Source: Xenopus tropicalis
Taxonomy: Eukaryota; Chordata; Amphibia; Anura; Pipidae
Direction: 5' to 3'
NCBI RefSeq assembly: GCF_000004195.4
Contig: NC_030683.2
Location: 79,074,910 to 79,138,909, forward strand
Length of the DNA: 64,000 bases
Part shown: in pieces, positions 21,610 to 33,316 of the stretch
Layout of the letters: every line of letters starts with the position of its first letter
Numbering within the stretch: the first letter of the stretch is position 1
Position numbers and translations under genes: made by a program
The notes under the pieces: model-generated
Seen by the model: the letters and a program-made list of their open reading frames with translations, nothing else
Databases searched by the model: none
Told to the model about the DNA's origin: nothing

Positions 21610-22660
21610 GTCAAATTTCAAAATTAACTAGAAAGTGAAGCTTGAGAACAATCTTCATGTTGGTTTAAAAAACGTGAAGTCGCTGAATGAAATCTGATCT
21701 GTTGTTGATTCAGCCCACTTTTTCCAACCTTGGACCACAGTTATAAAGTAAAAACCACTGTGCAAAATTGGAGACCCTGGTTTTAATAGTGTCTGAAAGG
21801 CAGCAATTTAAAGTCACCCAATGACAAACTTTGCAAAGTTTGGGGACCCTGACATTCAAAAGAATGGCAGCAGTTAAAATTTCCCCACTGAAAACAGTGA
21901 AAGAAATTTGATTGGCTTTTGGCGGCCCACTTTTTGTAACTTTGAGTATGTAGTCACCCAGTGACTGACTGTGCAAAGTTTGGTGACCCTGATATCAAAC
22001 CAATAAAATTCAATAGGTAAAATCTGATTGGCTTTTGGTGGTTCTGCCCACTTTTTCTAACCTTGAACCGCAGTTACCTGGTGCCTAAATCTGCAAAGTT
22101 TGGGGACCCTGGTGTTATTACTGTGAGAATGGCAGCAGGTTGGATTTTTGCCAAATCAATAGGTAAAATCTGATTGGCTGTTCAAAACTCTGCCCCATGA
22201 CTATGTGATTCAAGTTTGGTGTGTAGCCTCAAAGCTGTAAGATTGGCAGCAGTTTAAATTTCCCCATTAAAGTCACTGGGTGAAATTTGATTGACTATTG
22301 TTGGCCACTCCCACTTTGGGTCATCCAACAAATGTTGCTGTTTCATTTGGGTGACCGTTATTCAAGTTTGGGGGGTGTAGCTTCAAAGCTGTACGTGTGG
22401 CAGCAGTTTGAAAATCTTCCCTGTCAAAGTCAATGGGAAAATTGGGGGGTTCAGAGCGGCGCCACAAAAAGACGCGGGGGGATCGCTTAGAAAAGCACAA
22501 GCAACCTGCTCCGCTATAGGGTGAAGAAGTGTGGAGATTTTGGGTGTTGTAACCCTAAAACTGTAGGAGGAGTAGTGTTTAGAAAATGGGGGGTGCTAAG
22601 AATAATAATAATAACAAAAAGCGGAAGAATAAGTCGAAGAACAGTATGTTGGGTTTTTCA
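21610..22660 (+). repeat. Dispersed repeat of ~125-bp units, copy B
   Basis: It starts GAAAGTGAAGCTTGAGAACA (compare 10136) and ends with the GGCGCCACAAAAAGAC...AATAATAATA...TTTTTCAACCCAACATAATG block also present at 12845-13070. It comprises about eight degenerate modules with GATTGGCTTTTGG. It lacks the MITE and solo LTR that interrupt copy A, which confirms those as insertions. Confidence 0.65.
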
Positions 22661-23154
22661 ACCCAACATAATGATAGAAGAAAATTAGATACCAAAATGA
22701 ATACAATATACTGTATAAATGTGTAACACCCACACAGCTTTTGCACACAAACTATTGTCAGCAATATAGGCTATTGCCCAACCCCAAGCAAGTTGAATTT
22801 GCCAGCTCTAAACCCAAAACTAGGCTGTCACTTTGGAAAATTAGACATAAAAAGGGGTAACATTTTAGCAGCTAAATGCTCAATTACATTATATTAGGTA
22901 ACATGTATAAATAACTTGCCAACAGGCCCACTTTGTTTATATATTATATGGTAATATTCTGGAAAAATACAATATACCTTGAGCAAAAAAACCTCCAGAA
23001 ATCAATATCAAAGCTACAGGGGACTACACAAAGGTTTGTTGATAACGCTGTGGAAGAGAAATAAGGTTTTCATTTATCTTTGGTTCAGGGAAAGCACAGT
23101 ACATTTATTTGTATGGACTGCAACCCATCCCAATAAGATGGAAGATTCTGATAT
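22661..23154. other. No gene recognised
   Basis: AT-rich sequence without identifiable exon, RNA gene or terminal repeats. Confidence 0.4.
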
Positions 23155-23310
23155 AGTTACATAGTTACATAGTTACATAGTTACATAGGGTTGAAAAAAG
23201 ACCAGTGTCCATCAAGTTCAACCCATCCAAGTAAACCCAGCACACACAACCCACACCTACCAATCTATACACTCACATACATAAACTATAAATACAACCA
23301 CTAATACTAA
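23155..23310 (-). mobile_element. LINE 3'-end fragment, antisense, part 1
   Basis: It starts with the antisense tail (TAGTTACA)n, then CATAGGGTTGAAAAAAGACC. It matches the reverse complement of 9780-9920. It continues after the MITE at 24090-24247. Confidence 0.85.
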
Positions 23311-24089
23311 GGGGCTGATTTACTAACCCACGAATCCGACCCGAATTGGAAAAGTTCCGACTTAAAAACGAACATTTTGCGACTTTTTCGTATGTTTTGC
23401 GATTTTTTCGGATTCTTTACGAATTTTTCGTTACCAATACGATTTTTGCGTAAAAACGCGAGTTTTTCGTATCCATTACGAAAGTTGCGTAAAAAGTTGC
23501 GCATTTTTCGTAGCGTTAAAAATTACGCGAAAAGTTGCGCATTTTTCGTAGCGCTTAAACCTCATTTATCCTGATACAGAATATATACTGTACCCTCTAT
23601 AGTTGCCCAAATCAAATGTTGCTTGACTGCAATACTCTAGCTCACTCTCACAGCCAAATAGTATAGGTTTTATTAAATACCCAGGGTGCAAATTCTCCTA
23701 GGTCAAATTACTGCCCAGGTCCACTGGGAGTTCCTCTGGTACTTTGTAAGACAGTTCTAAGAATTAAAGAGATATTTTACAGATGTAATTAAAAGAGATA
23801 TTGTATAGATATATGTGCTGTGTCTTGGTGATAAATCAAGGGTGAGAAGGTTTTATAACACCAGGATGACACCTACAGTTGATATATATTCTGACCTTTG
23901 ATGTGTTCTCCAGTGTGTTCCAAATGGTGGAAATAATATATACACGCAAAAATCGTATTGGTAACGAAAAATTCGTAAAGAATCCGAAAAAATCGCAAAA
24001 CATACGAAAAAATCGCAAAATACCGATCATTACGAAAAAAACGCAATCGGACTCATTTCGACCCGTTCGTGGGTAAGTAAATCAGCCCC
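23311..24089. mobile_element. Palindromic Harbinger-type MITE with internal 394-bp unit
   Basis: The left end GGGGCTGATTTACTAACCCA and right end TGGGTAAGTAAATCAGCCCC are inverted. The TSD is TAA (23308-23310 and 24090-24092), confirmed by the uninterrupted LINE sequence ACTAACTGTAG. Long CGAAAAAT-type arms (23311-23452 with 23953-24089) make it a near palindrome. The 394-bp arm of a larger inverted repeat sits between its arms. It is non-coding. Confidence 0.85.
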
Positions 24090-24648
24090 TAACTGTAGAT
24101 ATTAGTATCACAATAGCCTTGGATATTCTGATTGTTCAAGAACTCATCCAGGCCCCTCATAAAGGCATTAACAGAATCTGCCATTACCACATCACTAGGA
24201 AGGGCATTCCACAGCCTCACTGCCCTCACCGTGAAAAACCACCTAGTTAGTGCTGTGTATATATTATTTCCACCATTTGGAACACACTGGAGAACACATC
24301 AAAGGTCAGAATATATATCAACTGTAGGTGTCATCCTGGTGTTATAAAACCTTCTCACCCTTGATTTATCACCAAGACACAGCACATATATCTATACAAT
24401 ATCTCTTTTAATTACATCTGTAAAATATCTCTTTAATTCTTAGAACTGTCTTACAAAGTACCAGAGGAACTCCCAGTGGACCTGGGCAGTAATTTGACCT
24501 AGGAGAATTTGCACCCTGGGTATTTAATAAAACCTATACTATTTGGCTGTGAGAGTGAGCTAGAGTATTGCAGTCAAGCAACATTTGATTTGGGCAACTA
24601 TAGAGGGTACAGTATATATTCTGTATCAGGATAAATGAGGTTTAAGCG
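23552..24648. repeat. 394-bp inverted repeat with 309-bp spacer
   Basis: 23552-23945 and 24255-24648 are reverse complements of each other over their entire 394 bp, with no mismatch that I could find by eye. The spacer holds the right arm of the MITE and an antisense LINE fragment. A transcript across the locus would fold into a very long hairpin. The unit itself has no recognised function. Confidence 0.9.
24090..24247 (-). mobile_element. LINE 3'-end fragment, antisense, part 2
   Basis: Continuation of the 23155-23310 fragment after the MITE insertion. It covers the reverse complement of the ORF2 C-terminal coding end (FKRGLDEF..., WNALPSDVV). Confidence 0.85.
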
Positions 24649-24740
24649 TCTAGGATTACATAGTGGAATTGTTGTTTTTATTGAAACAGGTGGGCAGGCT
24701 ACTAATATTTTTGCATCTTGACCAAAGCAAAGCTTGAGGG

Positions 24741-24880
24741 GGTAACCTGGTAAGGCCTCACCTTAAGTATGTAGTGTAGTTTTGGGCTCCAGTCCTTAAG
24801 AATGATATTAATGAGATTGAGAGTACAGATGTGCAACTAAAGACTATAATATCTTAAGATCTACAGTTAGTGTACTATAG
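24741..24880 (+). mobile_element. Internally deleted LINE fragment, sense
   Basis: 24741-24838 matches ORF2 at about 9314-9412. It then jumps to the LINE end (ATCTACAGTTAGTGTACTA, compare 9782). A deletion of about 360 bp joins the two. Confidence 0.75.
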
Positions 24881-24949
24881 GTAGGTATGTATGTTTAATT
24901 ATGTTAAATTATGTTTAATTAAATGTTTGTTGGGATCATAAACAAGGTA

Positions 24950-25110
24950 CTTTTATTTTAACAGAGGAAAAGGAAAACAATTTAAAAAATATAAATTATT
25001 TGATTATTTATTAAAATGGAGTCTATGGGAGATGGCCTTAGTGCAATTCAGAGCTTTTTGGATAATGGGTTTCCAGATAATGGATCCCATATCTGTATAT
25101 ATATTTGTAT
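24950..25110 (-). mobile_element. CAGGTATGGG-family MITE fragment
   Basis: It shares ATTAAAATGGAGTCTATGGGAG and GGATAATGGGTTTCCAGATA, and the end GGATCCCATATCTGTATA, with copies at 27457, 35204 and 55297. The 5' half is missing. Confidence 0.6.
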
Positions 25111-26435
25111 ATACATGTGTAAGTGTATAGATAGATCTGTATAGGTATGTAGATATCTATATACTCCAAACGAGTATCATTTGGAGTTATATTTTTTTGC
25201 AGTTGCCTGAGACCCCAGGAGCCTGTGGGGCTAAGGAGAGGAGGGTAAGGGCCAGTGCAAATGTTATATTAATATTAATTAATTGTTATATTAACTACAA
25301 TCTTTGCACATAAGAAATCACAGCCCAGCAGTAAGTTTTTGGTGGAGAAGTCCTTGAGGAATGACGGTCTGTTTCCAATAGTAGCATTAGCACAATTAGT
25401 TTTGTTTTAACCTGCCAGACCATTAATACACCAGGCAGCTCTAACTAAAAATGATGCAAGATAGTCATGCTACTTCCTTCAGTGTGCCGATAGGGACGTT
25501 TAAAACAATGCATTTTTTTATTTGGAGATGCCTGGTCACCACAATATAACATCTATCATTTATTACAGATATCTCAGCATGCTTATATTTGACCTTTCCC
25601 CTATGTTTCGTGTACAACATTTCCATGGCACAGGTAAACCACCTGGGAGCACTGCCTGAAATATATGTAAAGTTTAATCCTATCACGTAGCAAGCAAGGA
25701 AATGTGTGATTAATGTGGCCAACTTGTTATGTCTGCACCAGAAGGAGAAAGCTTTATCCAGAGTTTCACTAAAGACTATAATTCCCAGAAATGAGTATGG
25801 GTTGCTCAGACTCTCAGTGAAAGAATATCCTAGGGTAATGACTGACATGTTTTTCACTGATTGCGGCTCATATATCATTATTACAAACATCTTCATGACT
25901 CAGTCTCCACTCCTGTAACTGTGACCTACGTAAATCATGATACGTAGGTAAATCATGATAACGTCTATCAATGACTCAGAGTCATACTATTACGTTAAAA
26001 GGCAAAAAATAAGAGAGTATGAATGATTTTACTTGTGCAAGAGTGACATCTAGTGGTAAAAGACTGGCAATACAAGTGGGTCATTGGTGTGTAAATACAG
26101 CAGCTGAAACGACACAAACATTTCAGCACAGTGTTATGTGGTTACTGACGCAAAGTAAAACTGAAGCTGGCAGGGCATCTAAGCCACCAAAGCCAAAAAA
26201 TATTTCATGGGCCCCCTTAAAAAATATCTGTCATTCTACTTTGGCTATATGCAACTTTTTATAAAGGCCTTTTCTGTCTTTCTCTATCCCCTGTCTCCAT
26301 TATATGTCTCTGTACCATTCTGTTTTTCTCTTCGCTTAACTCATTAAAGGTACCTAGTGCAAAAGTCAGTTTGAAAAATAAGTGCATGTTTTAGCACCTT
26401 GATGTCGTTTTTTGTTGTCTGATGCAACAACAATT
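25111..26435. other. No gene recognised
   Basis: A 143-codon minus-strand frame (25465-25896) overlaps a + strand frame and has no recognisable domain, so it is not called. A short tandem repeat (TACGTAGGTAAATCATGA-like) lies at 25927-25960. Confidence 0.4.
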
Positions 26436-26864
26436 GCATACCTCCCAACATTTGAAAAACAAAAAGAGGGACAAAAAGATTTGGCGCGCACACGCCCCAA
26501 TTAACACACCCCATTTTGTGACCACGCCCCAATTAACACACCCCATTTTTTTCTAAAAATACTCCTTTTATATAGTTGAAATGGTGGGATCAGATGCAAA
26601 TGTGCTATACCCTCATACTGTACTAACTAAGGAAAACAAAATAGCAACTCCTACATATAAAATACAAATACAGAGAGAAGGCAGTCAGTTATGTATGCAT
26701 GTATGTATGTATGTATAACTTATGTATGTATGTATGTATAACTTTATTTATAAAGCGCTGTACAATCTTACAATATACAGAATTACACACAGGGAGGACA
26801 AATGTTATAATAAATATAAGTGAGTTATAACTATCTACCAGTTTTGCCCCCCCACACAGGGGAG

Positions 26865-27078
26865 ACAGTACCCCCCATACACAGTGCCCCCCAGGCCCCC
26901 ATAGACAGTACCCCCCATACACAGTGCCCCCATACACAGTGCCCCCATACACAGAGCCCCCCAAACACAGTGCCCCCCAAACACAGTGCCCCCCAAACAC
27001 AGTGCCCCCCAAACACAGAGCCCCCCAAACACAGTGCCCCCCAAACACAGTGCCCCCCATACACAGAGCCCCCCATAC
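26865..27078 (-). repeat. ~18-bp minisatellite (GGGGGGCACTGTGTTTGG)
   Basis: On the + strand the unit reads ACACAGTGCCCCCCAAAC. About a dozen copies with AAAC/TAC variation are present. The same GGGGGCACTGTGTATGG theme makes up the minisatellite at 45825-48170. Open frames through it on both strands are repeat artefacts. Confidence 0.88.
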
Positions 27079-27080
27079 GT

Positions 27081-27267
27081 GCTCCGACTCCATGCGCTGC
27101 TTCTCTCCTTATGTGGCTCCTTCTCCGGCGGTCCCAGGCCCTTTTATAAGGTTGTGCCCCGTGTGTACGTGTGACGTCATTACGCACAGGCGCAACCTTA
27201 TAAAAGGGCCTGGGACCGCCGGAGAAGGAGCCACATAAGGAGAGAAGCAGCACAAGGAGTCGGAGCG
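27081..27267. repeat. GC-rich palindrome with TATA boxes and central CRE
   Basis: The arms 27081-27157 and 27191-27267 are inverted with a small mismatch. Each arm contains CCCTTTTATAAGG and GGTTG(C/T)GCC sequence. The ~33-nt spacer carries TGACGTCA near 27171. The symmetry gives a TATA-like motif facing each way from a central CRE, a layout that could act as a bidirectional promoter. This role is inference. Confidence 0.85.
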
Positions 27268-27456
27268 CTCATCTTAAACCTTCTCATCCCGCTGTCGCGG
27301 ATCCTTCTATGAATGTCCCGCATTTCCATAATCAATTACGAAAATGCGTGACATTCAGGGAACTATCTGGGACAGCGGGATGCGCTATAGAAAGCGGGAC
27401 AGTTGGGGGGTATGCAATTGCAAAAAGGTCTTTAGAAACTCTATAGAATGGATGTA

Positions 27457-27745
27457 CAGGTATGGGATCTGTTATCTAGAACCTGTTATCCAGAAAACTC
27501 TGAATTATTGGTCTTCTCCCATAGACTCCATTTTAATCAAATAATTCTCATTTTTAAAATAATTGCCTTTTTTCTGTAATAATAAAACAGTGCATTGTAC
27601 TTGATTGCAACCAAGATATAATTAATGCTTATTGGAGGGAAAACAATTCTACTGGGTTTAATTCATTTTTAAACAATTTTTAAATTATTTTTTTAGTAGA
27701 CATAAGGTATAGAGATCCAAATAACAGAAAGATCCAGTATAATTT
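27457..27745 (+). mobile_element. CAGGTATGGG-family MITE
   Basis: It starts CAGGTATGGGATCTGTTATC and contains ATAGACTCCATTTTAATCAA and TTGATTGCAACCAAGATATA. The right end is eroded. A TA-flanked CAGGTATGGG terminus, best preserved at 35206-35531, suggests a TA-targeting family. Confidence 0.65.
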
Positions 27746-27774
27746 CAAAGCACTAGAAAGTAGATTGATGAAAC

Positions 27775-27930
27775 AAAACTGCTGCGTCTATTTTTTGCCA
27801 CCAGCCCTTTTTTTGATGCAACCGTGCCCAATTTGATGTCCAACTAAAACAATTCGCCAATGGCGAAATGCAGAAATTCACTGCAAATCCATGCCTGGCG
27901 AAAACATTTGCTCATCACTAAAAACAACCA
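27775..27930 (-). mobile_element. MITE fragment, TTCGCTCATCACT family
   Basis: It shares CAAATCCATGCCTGG, the GCGAAATGC-type core, and an end reading TTTGCTCATCACTA with 57060-57307. Confidence 0.55.
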
Positions 27931-28380
27931 CATATATTGGCTTAATTTTTTTTATCTGAAGGAGCAGTTTTACCTATTGTAAAGCCTCTGCTATAGAGCT
28001 TCTTACATTTTTAATCATATTTTACTTACTAGATAGGGGCTCATGAAGTCCCACAGAGGCTTTGCCGATACCAACACCTTGCATTACTTAGCATAAATTG
28101 TTGTATAAAGCTTACCAACCAGAACTAGATGTTATTGGGCCACACAGCACACTCAATATTGGACCTCAAACATTGAAAGTTGGCCAATTCTACCCAGATA
28201 TATTTAAATTGCTAACTAATTAGTAATTTACTGGGCCCTTTACACTCCTGGCACCCCTGCAATCGCAGGGTCTGCTTCCTCTGTAAATATGCCCCTGAGC
28301 CAGAATGGGGAAACCTAGGTACAAGGCTAAAAGTCCTTTAAAAAACTAAAATATAACTTTATCATTTTTAATTATATAAC
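27931..28380. other. No gene recognised
   Basis: No exon, RNA gene or terminal repeat identified. Confidence 0.35.
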
Positions 28381-28394
28381 ACCAATATATCCCT

Positions 28395-28614
28395 TTACAG
28401 ACATTGTACAAGACTTACAGTCACTCCCCAATCCTATCACATTCGCACGCTGAGGCAAATTTTACCAAGCTAACCAGGTTGTCATTTAACCTGCCTTTAT
28501 GTGTTTGGAGTGTAGGGGGAAACTGGAGCACCCAGAATAAACAGACGCAGGAAGAACATTGGGACTCCTTTTGGGTAGTGCTCTGGCTAGAATCGAACCT
28601 AGGCACTGCATGAC
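28395..28614 (-). mobile_element. SINE-like repeat with B-box, antisense
   Basis: On the minus strand it begins with GGTTCGATTCTAGCC, a tRNA-type B-box, and contains the antisense of CTGGAGCACCCAGAATAAAC, a widespread vertebrate interspersed motif. It ends near TTACAGACATTGTACAAGAC. Classification as tRNA-derived is inferred from the B-box only. Confidence 0.45.
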
Positions 28615-29349
28615 TCTATTTCCCATATTTCTCTATTTCCTACTTTTAGAGTTGCTCTCAGTATTTACTTTGCCTCTCAACAAAGGTTCAGAATGACCAT
28701 ACTACAGTATGTTGGAGAGTTGACAAATTACTAAGAAAAATGTGTTGATGGCAATAAAATGCTACTGAAATACCATTATTGCATTAGAATAACGACTGAC
28801 AAAATCATTGCCAGGTTATAAATATGGATAGTTTCTTTTTATGTTTTGCCCGGCAAAAATTCTTCATTCTCTCAAGGGTCATTTAACATTTTGTTATTTT
28901 TGCTTGAAGGGAGATGTCAGAATTTTTGTCTAAATGAAAGGCTCTAAAAACTTTGCAACAATTCTTATTTTGTAAAAAGGCTAAGGTAGCAACATCTGTA
29001 AAACATGCATTATTCTACAGATTCTTTGTAAATATAGAACTTGTATCCTCGTATGCAGAGCAAAGTCAGAGAAAAATTTCTTTCCAGCTAAAGCTTCAGC
29101 TTGGTTCTGACCCTGACTACAGAAGGTTCCACCAGAACTGGGGTGTATCATCATAGCACAGATATTCTTATCAGCATATGCAGAAGGAGCTATGTGGTTG
29201 GCATGAAATGACCATACTGATGATGTCTTAGATTCTGTAATTCCGGGTTTCTCTTTAATCTGTGCTGCAGTGTGTGACTATACACATTTGTCCAATCCAG
29301 CATGTTTTGCATAGGCTAGATTCATCATTAGTCAATTAAGATACTAGGT
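28615..29349. other. No gene recognised
   Basis: An exon-like open stretch (29020-29150) preceded by 'ttctacag' has no recognisable domain and no clear donor, so it is not called. Confidence 0.35.
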
Positions 29350-30160
29350 AAGTGACAGTATAGAACCTGAGACGTGGGGGTGAGAGAGTGTATCAGTTGA
29401 GGAAATTTTAATTGAAATGAATACATCAACTTGGTACATTGAGTCCTGGGGGGATCCAGGAGTATACTCGGTTGGAGATCAGACAACTCTTTCACTTCCC
29501 CCTGTTCTGCCTGTGATTTCATCCAGCCCAGTTACAGGCAGGGGAATGGACTGATTGGGGGACCAAGGAAGAGCCTGGATTTGGAGCCATATCCACAGAT
29601 TAGGGCAGCAGAGGTTATAAAGGAATCCCCACTGTAGCATCCATCCATAGAGAGAGTGAGAGAGCTGCACAAAAACACAGACAGTATATCCACCATAGGC
29701 TGGGGTGTGCTTTGCTTGGAGGAAAAGCCTAGAGATCCAGTTTTCTGTGGATCCCTTTGTCAGCCTTGTGAGTCCCCAGTGAGTGATCCACCAGATGAAA
29801 GGTATTGGAAGGCACCAGTGTTTGGTCCTCTGTGTGTGGACAGGTTTTGTACATAAACCTGCTGCAAAGGATCAAGGGATCCACTGTCTTTGCCAAGGAG
29901 AGGTACTTTGGGGCAGGTAGGGTTACCTGGTGTGTATTAAGGGCTCTTGGGGAAGGGACAAGTTGCCAAGGGCTGAACTGCACAATTACATTGTCCATTA
30001 TGAGTGGGGTGTGGGACTGTGGCACTTTAAATACCGTGCTTGTAAGTTAGAGAGACCCCAAATGTCCCTAGTACAGGAAACTTGTTCCATCTGTATATAA
30101 AGTTTATCTTTGTTACTTCAAAGGTTTGCGTATTTTATTTTCAAAGTTTAGGTGAAGGCA
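29350..30160 (+). other. Possible LTR-like sequence
   Basis: GC-balanced sequence with a GTTATAAAGG TATA-like motif at about 29614 and a second TATATAAAG at about 30095 followed by GTTACTTCAAAGGTTTGCG, a layout seen in LTRs. No TG...CA ends, TSD, PBS or partner copy could be found. Several short open frames lie here on both strands without domains. Confidence 0.25.
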
Positions 30161-31156
30161 CTGTGCTGTTAATGCCAGTCCAAGTATCTTTCATAAGCAA
30201 AGAGGCCAGGTCTGCTGGATTTGCAACAGGTAATACAGGTACAAGTAAGTGTGATCCTGTTCTGCCAAGAAAGGGTTACTTTTTGGAGGGATGCCTGAGA
30301 TGTCGATTGGGAACTGACTGGGGAACGTTTGGTAAAAGTCTGAATTTGAAAGTCCACAAAGTTGTGTACTGCATTGGGGCTTAACCCCTGAAAGTTTGCT
30401 GCTGTGGGGCCCATGATCCCCAGAGTGATAGAAGAATTTATTTACAAATTTACCAAATCCTAGATGGGGAACAAAATTTTTAATGCCCATGAGTGGCCGC
30501 GTCACGGCAAGATTCTGCTGGGGTCCTCATAAATGTGGGGTGTGCCACTGAAAAAGAAATTGTTTGATTCGCCAGTTGAACAGAGTCAAGTAAAGTAATG
30601 TCCATCCTATAAGAGTGCGGTCTCCAAAAAAACACAGTACAGCTCGGGAGGCCATCTTGATGCTCTAAAATTCTGACTGTGTTGGAACAACTGACTGACC
30701 AATAGACTCGGCTTGCCTGAAATGGACAGTATTGTTTCTGTAAGAGATTGGACTGGCCTTGAGACACCTATGAGAAGGAAGATCCTGGAGACTCTTGGTC
30801 CTGATGCATCATCAAATGAGCTGATAGATATATGAGACTGGGTCTGGGTAAGCTCAGAACAGGTCTGCTGGAATTCTAATAGGTAACACAGGTGAGTGTG
30901 ATCCTGTTCTATGAGATTATGCCAAGAAAGCAGCTCAACAACAGGTCAGATGATATTTGATTAAACTAGTCAGTTGCATATTTTGAATAAATCAGATCAA
31001 TGCTGAGAGTATAAGGAGTAGAGAAACAGAGGAAGTGCTAATAATGTATTGCAAGGGAATGGGAAATGTCTCATGCAGAGCTGCTATAGACTTTGTTACT
31101 GCCCTGCACTAGAGTTTAGAAGTACTCTTAGTTAAACAAAAGGCCTGGCTATGTTA
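30161..31156. other. Diverged direct repeat, otherwise unannotated
   Basis: The string CAGGTCTGCTGGA(A)TT, then AACAGGTAA.ACAGG, then GTGTGATCCTGTTCT occurs at 30207-30260 and again at 30860-30910. No gene is recognised. Confidence 0.4.
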
Positions 31157-31630
31157 AAGGAGACCTGTCACCTAGACAAAAAAAACTGAACAATAAAAGT
31201 AATTTTCAAGTTGAACATAAAACAAAGTTGTTTTATTAAAACATCCATACCTGTTATAAAGGTATTCAAACTTCTCAACTGTCAATCATATACTGCCTGC
31301 CCTGCCTGCCTCAGGGATAGAGGTGGGACAGGTAACTAATTTCATTCCATTCTGCACTCCTCTCATCCCCCCTCCCTCCTTACGGCCTATAATTGTGTAT
31401 CTGTGCATTGGCATCACTTGCCCCATTCTGGTGCATACACAAGATTTAGTGATGATTCAAAACGTGTCTTAATAACAGCGCTTACAAAGTGCCTGCCTGC
31501 TTGCTGTGATTGTGAATTCCAAAAGAAAGAAAAGAATGTTTAAATAATTTATATTATGTAAGTCAAGTTTATTTTACTTGACAATCATAATAGAAAAGAA
31601 TTTGGAATTATTTCTTAGGGTGACAGATTG
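31157..31630. mobile_element. TTAA-type MITE, AAAGGAGACCTGTCACC
   Basis: The left end TTAAAGGAGACCTGTCACC and a right end reading TTAGGGTGACAGATTGG are inverted copies of a GGTGACAG-type terminus. It contains paired GGGACAGG/CCTGCC sequence and a TTATTTT/AAAATAA symmetry. It is non-coding. Confidence 0.55.
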
Positions 31631-33142
31631 GATCTCAGATGTTAGGTGCTTTAATTATTAACTATCCTAAGTATAAGAACAAACTCACACATAGAGTTCT
31701 GCAATATCCCTTAATCCTCTAGCTTTATGCTGACATCATGCTTTTGGTCTATACACGGATATATTTTTTGAAGTTTACTCTTTGCTCTTTCCCAGCCAGC
31801 CTCATTTGCTTGCCAAGTAATAGGTGTAATTAAGTTGGCAACAAATACACAAACACGTCTAAACTAGAGCTGGGATCCACACATTATTAAATATTATGAA
31901 ATGCCTCTAATTGTTTTTGTAGAGGAGTAAGTTTGTTTCAAGACTCTGAGAGAATGAATTGAGAAACACTGAACTGCAGACTGTACCCATTGTTATAGGA
32001 TGTACTAAATCACAAAGCCTACCTTTGTACATGTAGAGCTAACAGTCTCTACACCCCATGAACTTTACTAACCTCAGGTTGGGCCAAAGCCAATGCACCA
32101 TGGGGTAATACATGTTCAGTAGGGGTCAGATAAATACAATTTCTGCTATAAATGTGACCATTGTCTTTTTAATTATAAAATTGCACACACTTTTTCATGA
32201 AAATAGCATTTTAATCAAGTTTAAAGTTCTTTAAACTTAAAGAAAGTCCATAGCCAGGTTTAATTGTGTTCTTTTCTATAATTTTCCCTCTATATTAACA
32301 AAAGTAGATATTAGCTACTCAAATAGTAATTTTGAAGGATTGCTTTTTTACAGTTGCTCCTCCTATAAGCCAGAAAACATTGTTAGGAGGTTAAGTAGAG
32401 AAAACCTGAATTTTTCTTACCTTTTGATAATGTATGAAAATAGAATAACTGGATTTCCAGGATAGTTTCCATACTGATATTGCAGACCTGTACTCTGGAT
32501 GAGACAAATAAACATGGGAAGTGATGCTTAGGGGCAGGATGCAATAAAGGAAGCCCTACAATATCTGCTCTTCTCGGATATATATAAAAAGTTTACTATG
32601 AGATCCCTAAACAGAGCTCAAACATTCATGATGGAAAGATAAGGAATATGTTCAACCCTGAGACCCAATACAGTAATGGAATCTCCATAGGTGTTTCTAT
32701 TCTGATATCACAAACCAGTGCCTTTCCCATGATTATAGCCTTGCCTGTGTTCAGAATTGCTCTATTCATGAAAGACAGACAAGGGGGTAGCTCTTGGACA
32801 ATCCCTTGGACACTACTTACCTTGCGCATCTGAATAACTGATATCAACAGGTTCAAGCAGCAATTTAACCTTGTACTTACTGTCTGCCCTATGTCACACA
32901 TAAAGTAAAGTGCTCCTCTGCACCCACAGTAATGCTTTCTTCACCTTGTGGTCAAATATGCAAGGTGCTGAGCAAAGCTGTGCCCTGGAGCACTTGCTTT
33001 ACTTAAAATTTTGCAATAGAAGCAGCATTTGTTTCTTAAAAAAATATATAAGGGACAAGGTATTAACAGGTATGAAGTTTTCCCCAATACTAATAATTCA
33101 AAGCAAATGCTCAGCAGGCTGCACTATCTGGTCTGTTGTTTA
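31631..33142. other. No gene recognised
   Basis: A minus-strand frame at 32626-32901 and its + strand shadow have no domain. A minus-strand donor-like AAG|GTAAGT at about 32815-32823 exists, but I could not pair it with a convincing exon. Confidence 0.35.
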
Positions 33143-33310
33143 CAGGCTGGAATTAGGGGTAGGCAGAAGAGGCAGCTGCCTAGGGTGCATCAATTGGGGA
33201 GCACCAGGCAGGAGCCTCCTTTGTAATTGCCCCCGCTGCTTGTCATTACGTGGTAGAGGCAATGACCCATCTCACCCCCCTCAGAACTGCACATGCGCGC
33301 CATAGCACAT
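33143..33310 (+). mobile_element. hAT-type MITE, 3'-truncated
   Basis: It starts CAGGCTGGAATTAGGGGTAG, the same family as 38261-38535 (GGCAGAAGAGGCAGCTGCCT). The right terminus is missing where the antisense LTR-like sequence begins. Confidence 0.65.
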
Positions 33311-33316
33311 GCGAGA

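Larger units (their letters stand above)
26436..27415. mobile_element. DNA transposon-like element with palindrome and minisatellite
   Basis: The left end GCATACCTCCCAACATTTG and right end GACAGTTGGGGGGTATGC are inverted. The flanks read CAATTG on both sides, so the TSD length is ambiguous. Inside are an (ATGT)n tract (26690-26745), a C-rich minisatellite (26865-27078) and a GC-rich palindrome (27081-27267). It has no transposase. Related internal modules occur in the hAT element at 47307-48284, which has different ends. Confidence 0.7.

Noticed and set aside
25465..25896. 143-codon minus-strand frame
   Set aside because: No recognisable domain, an overlapping frame on the other strand, and no splice or promoter context.
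26689..27253. Frames of 104-140 codons on both strands
   Set aside because: Same cause: the 18-bp minisatellite and the palindrome lack stops. Not genes.
29020..29156. Exon-like block after ttctacag
   Set aside because: A plausible acceptor but no donor or homologous domain. Likely chance.
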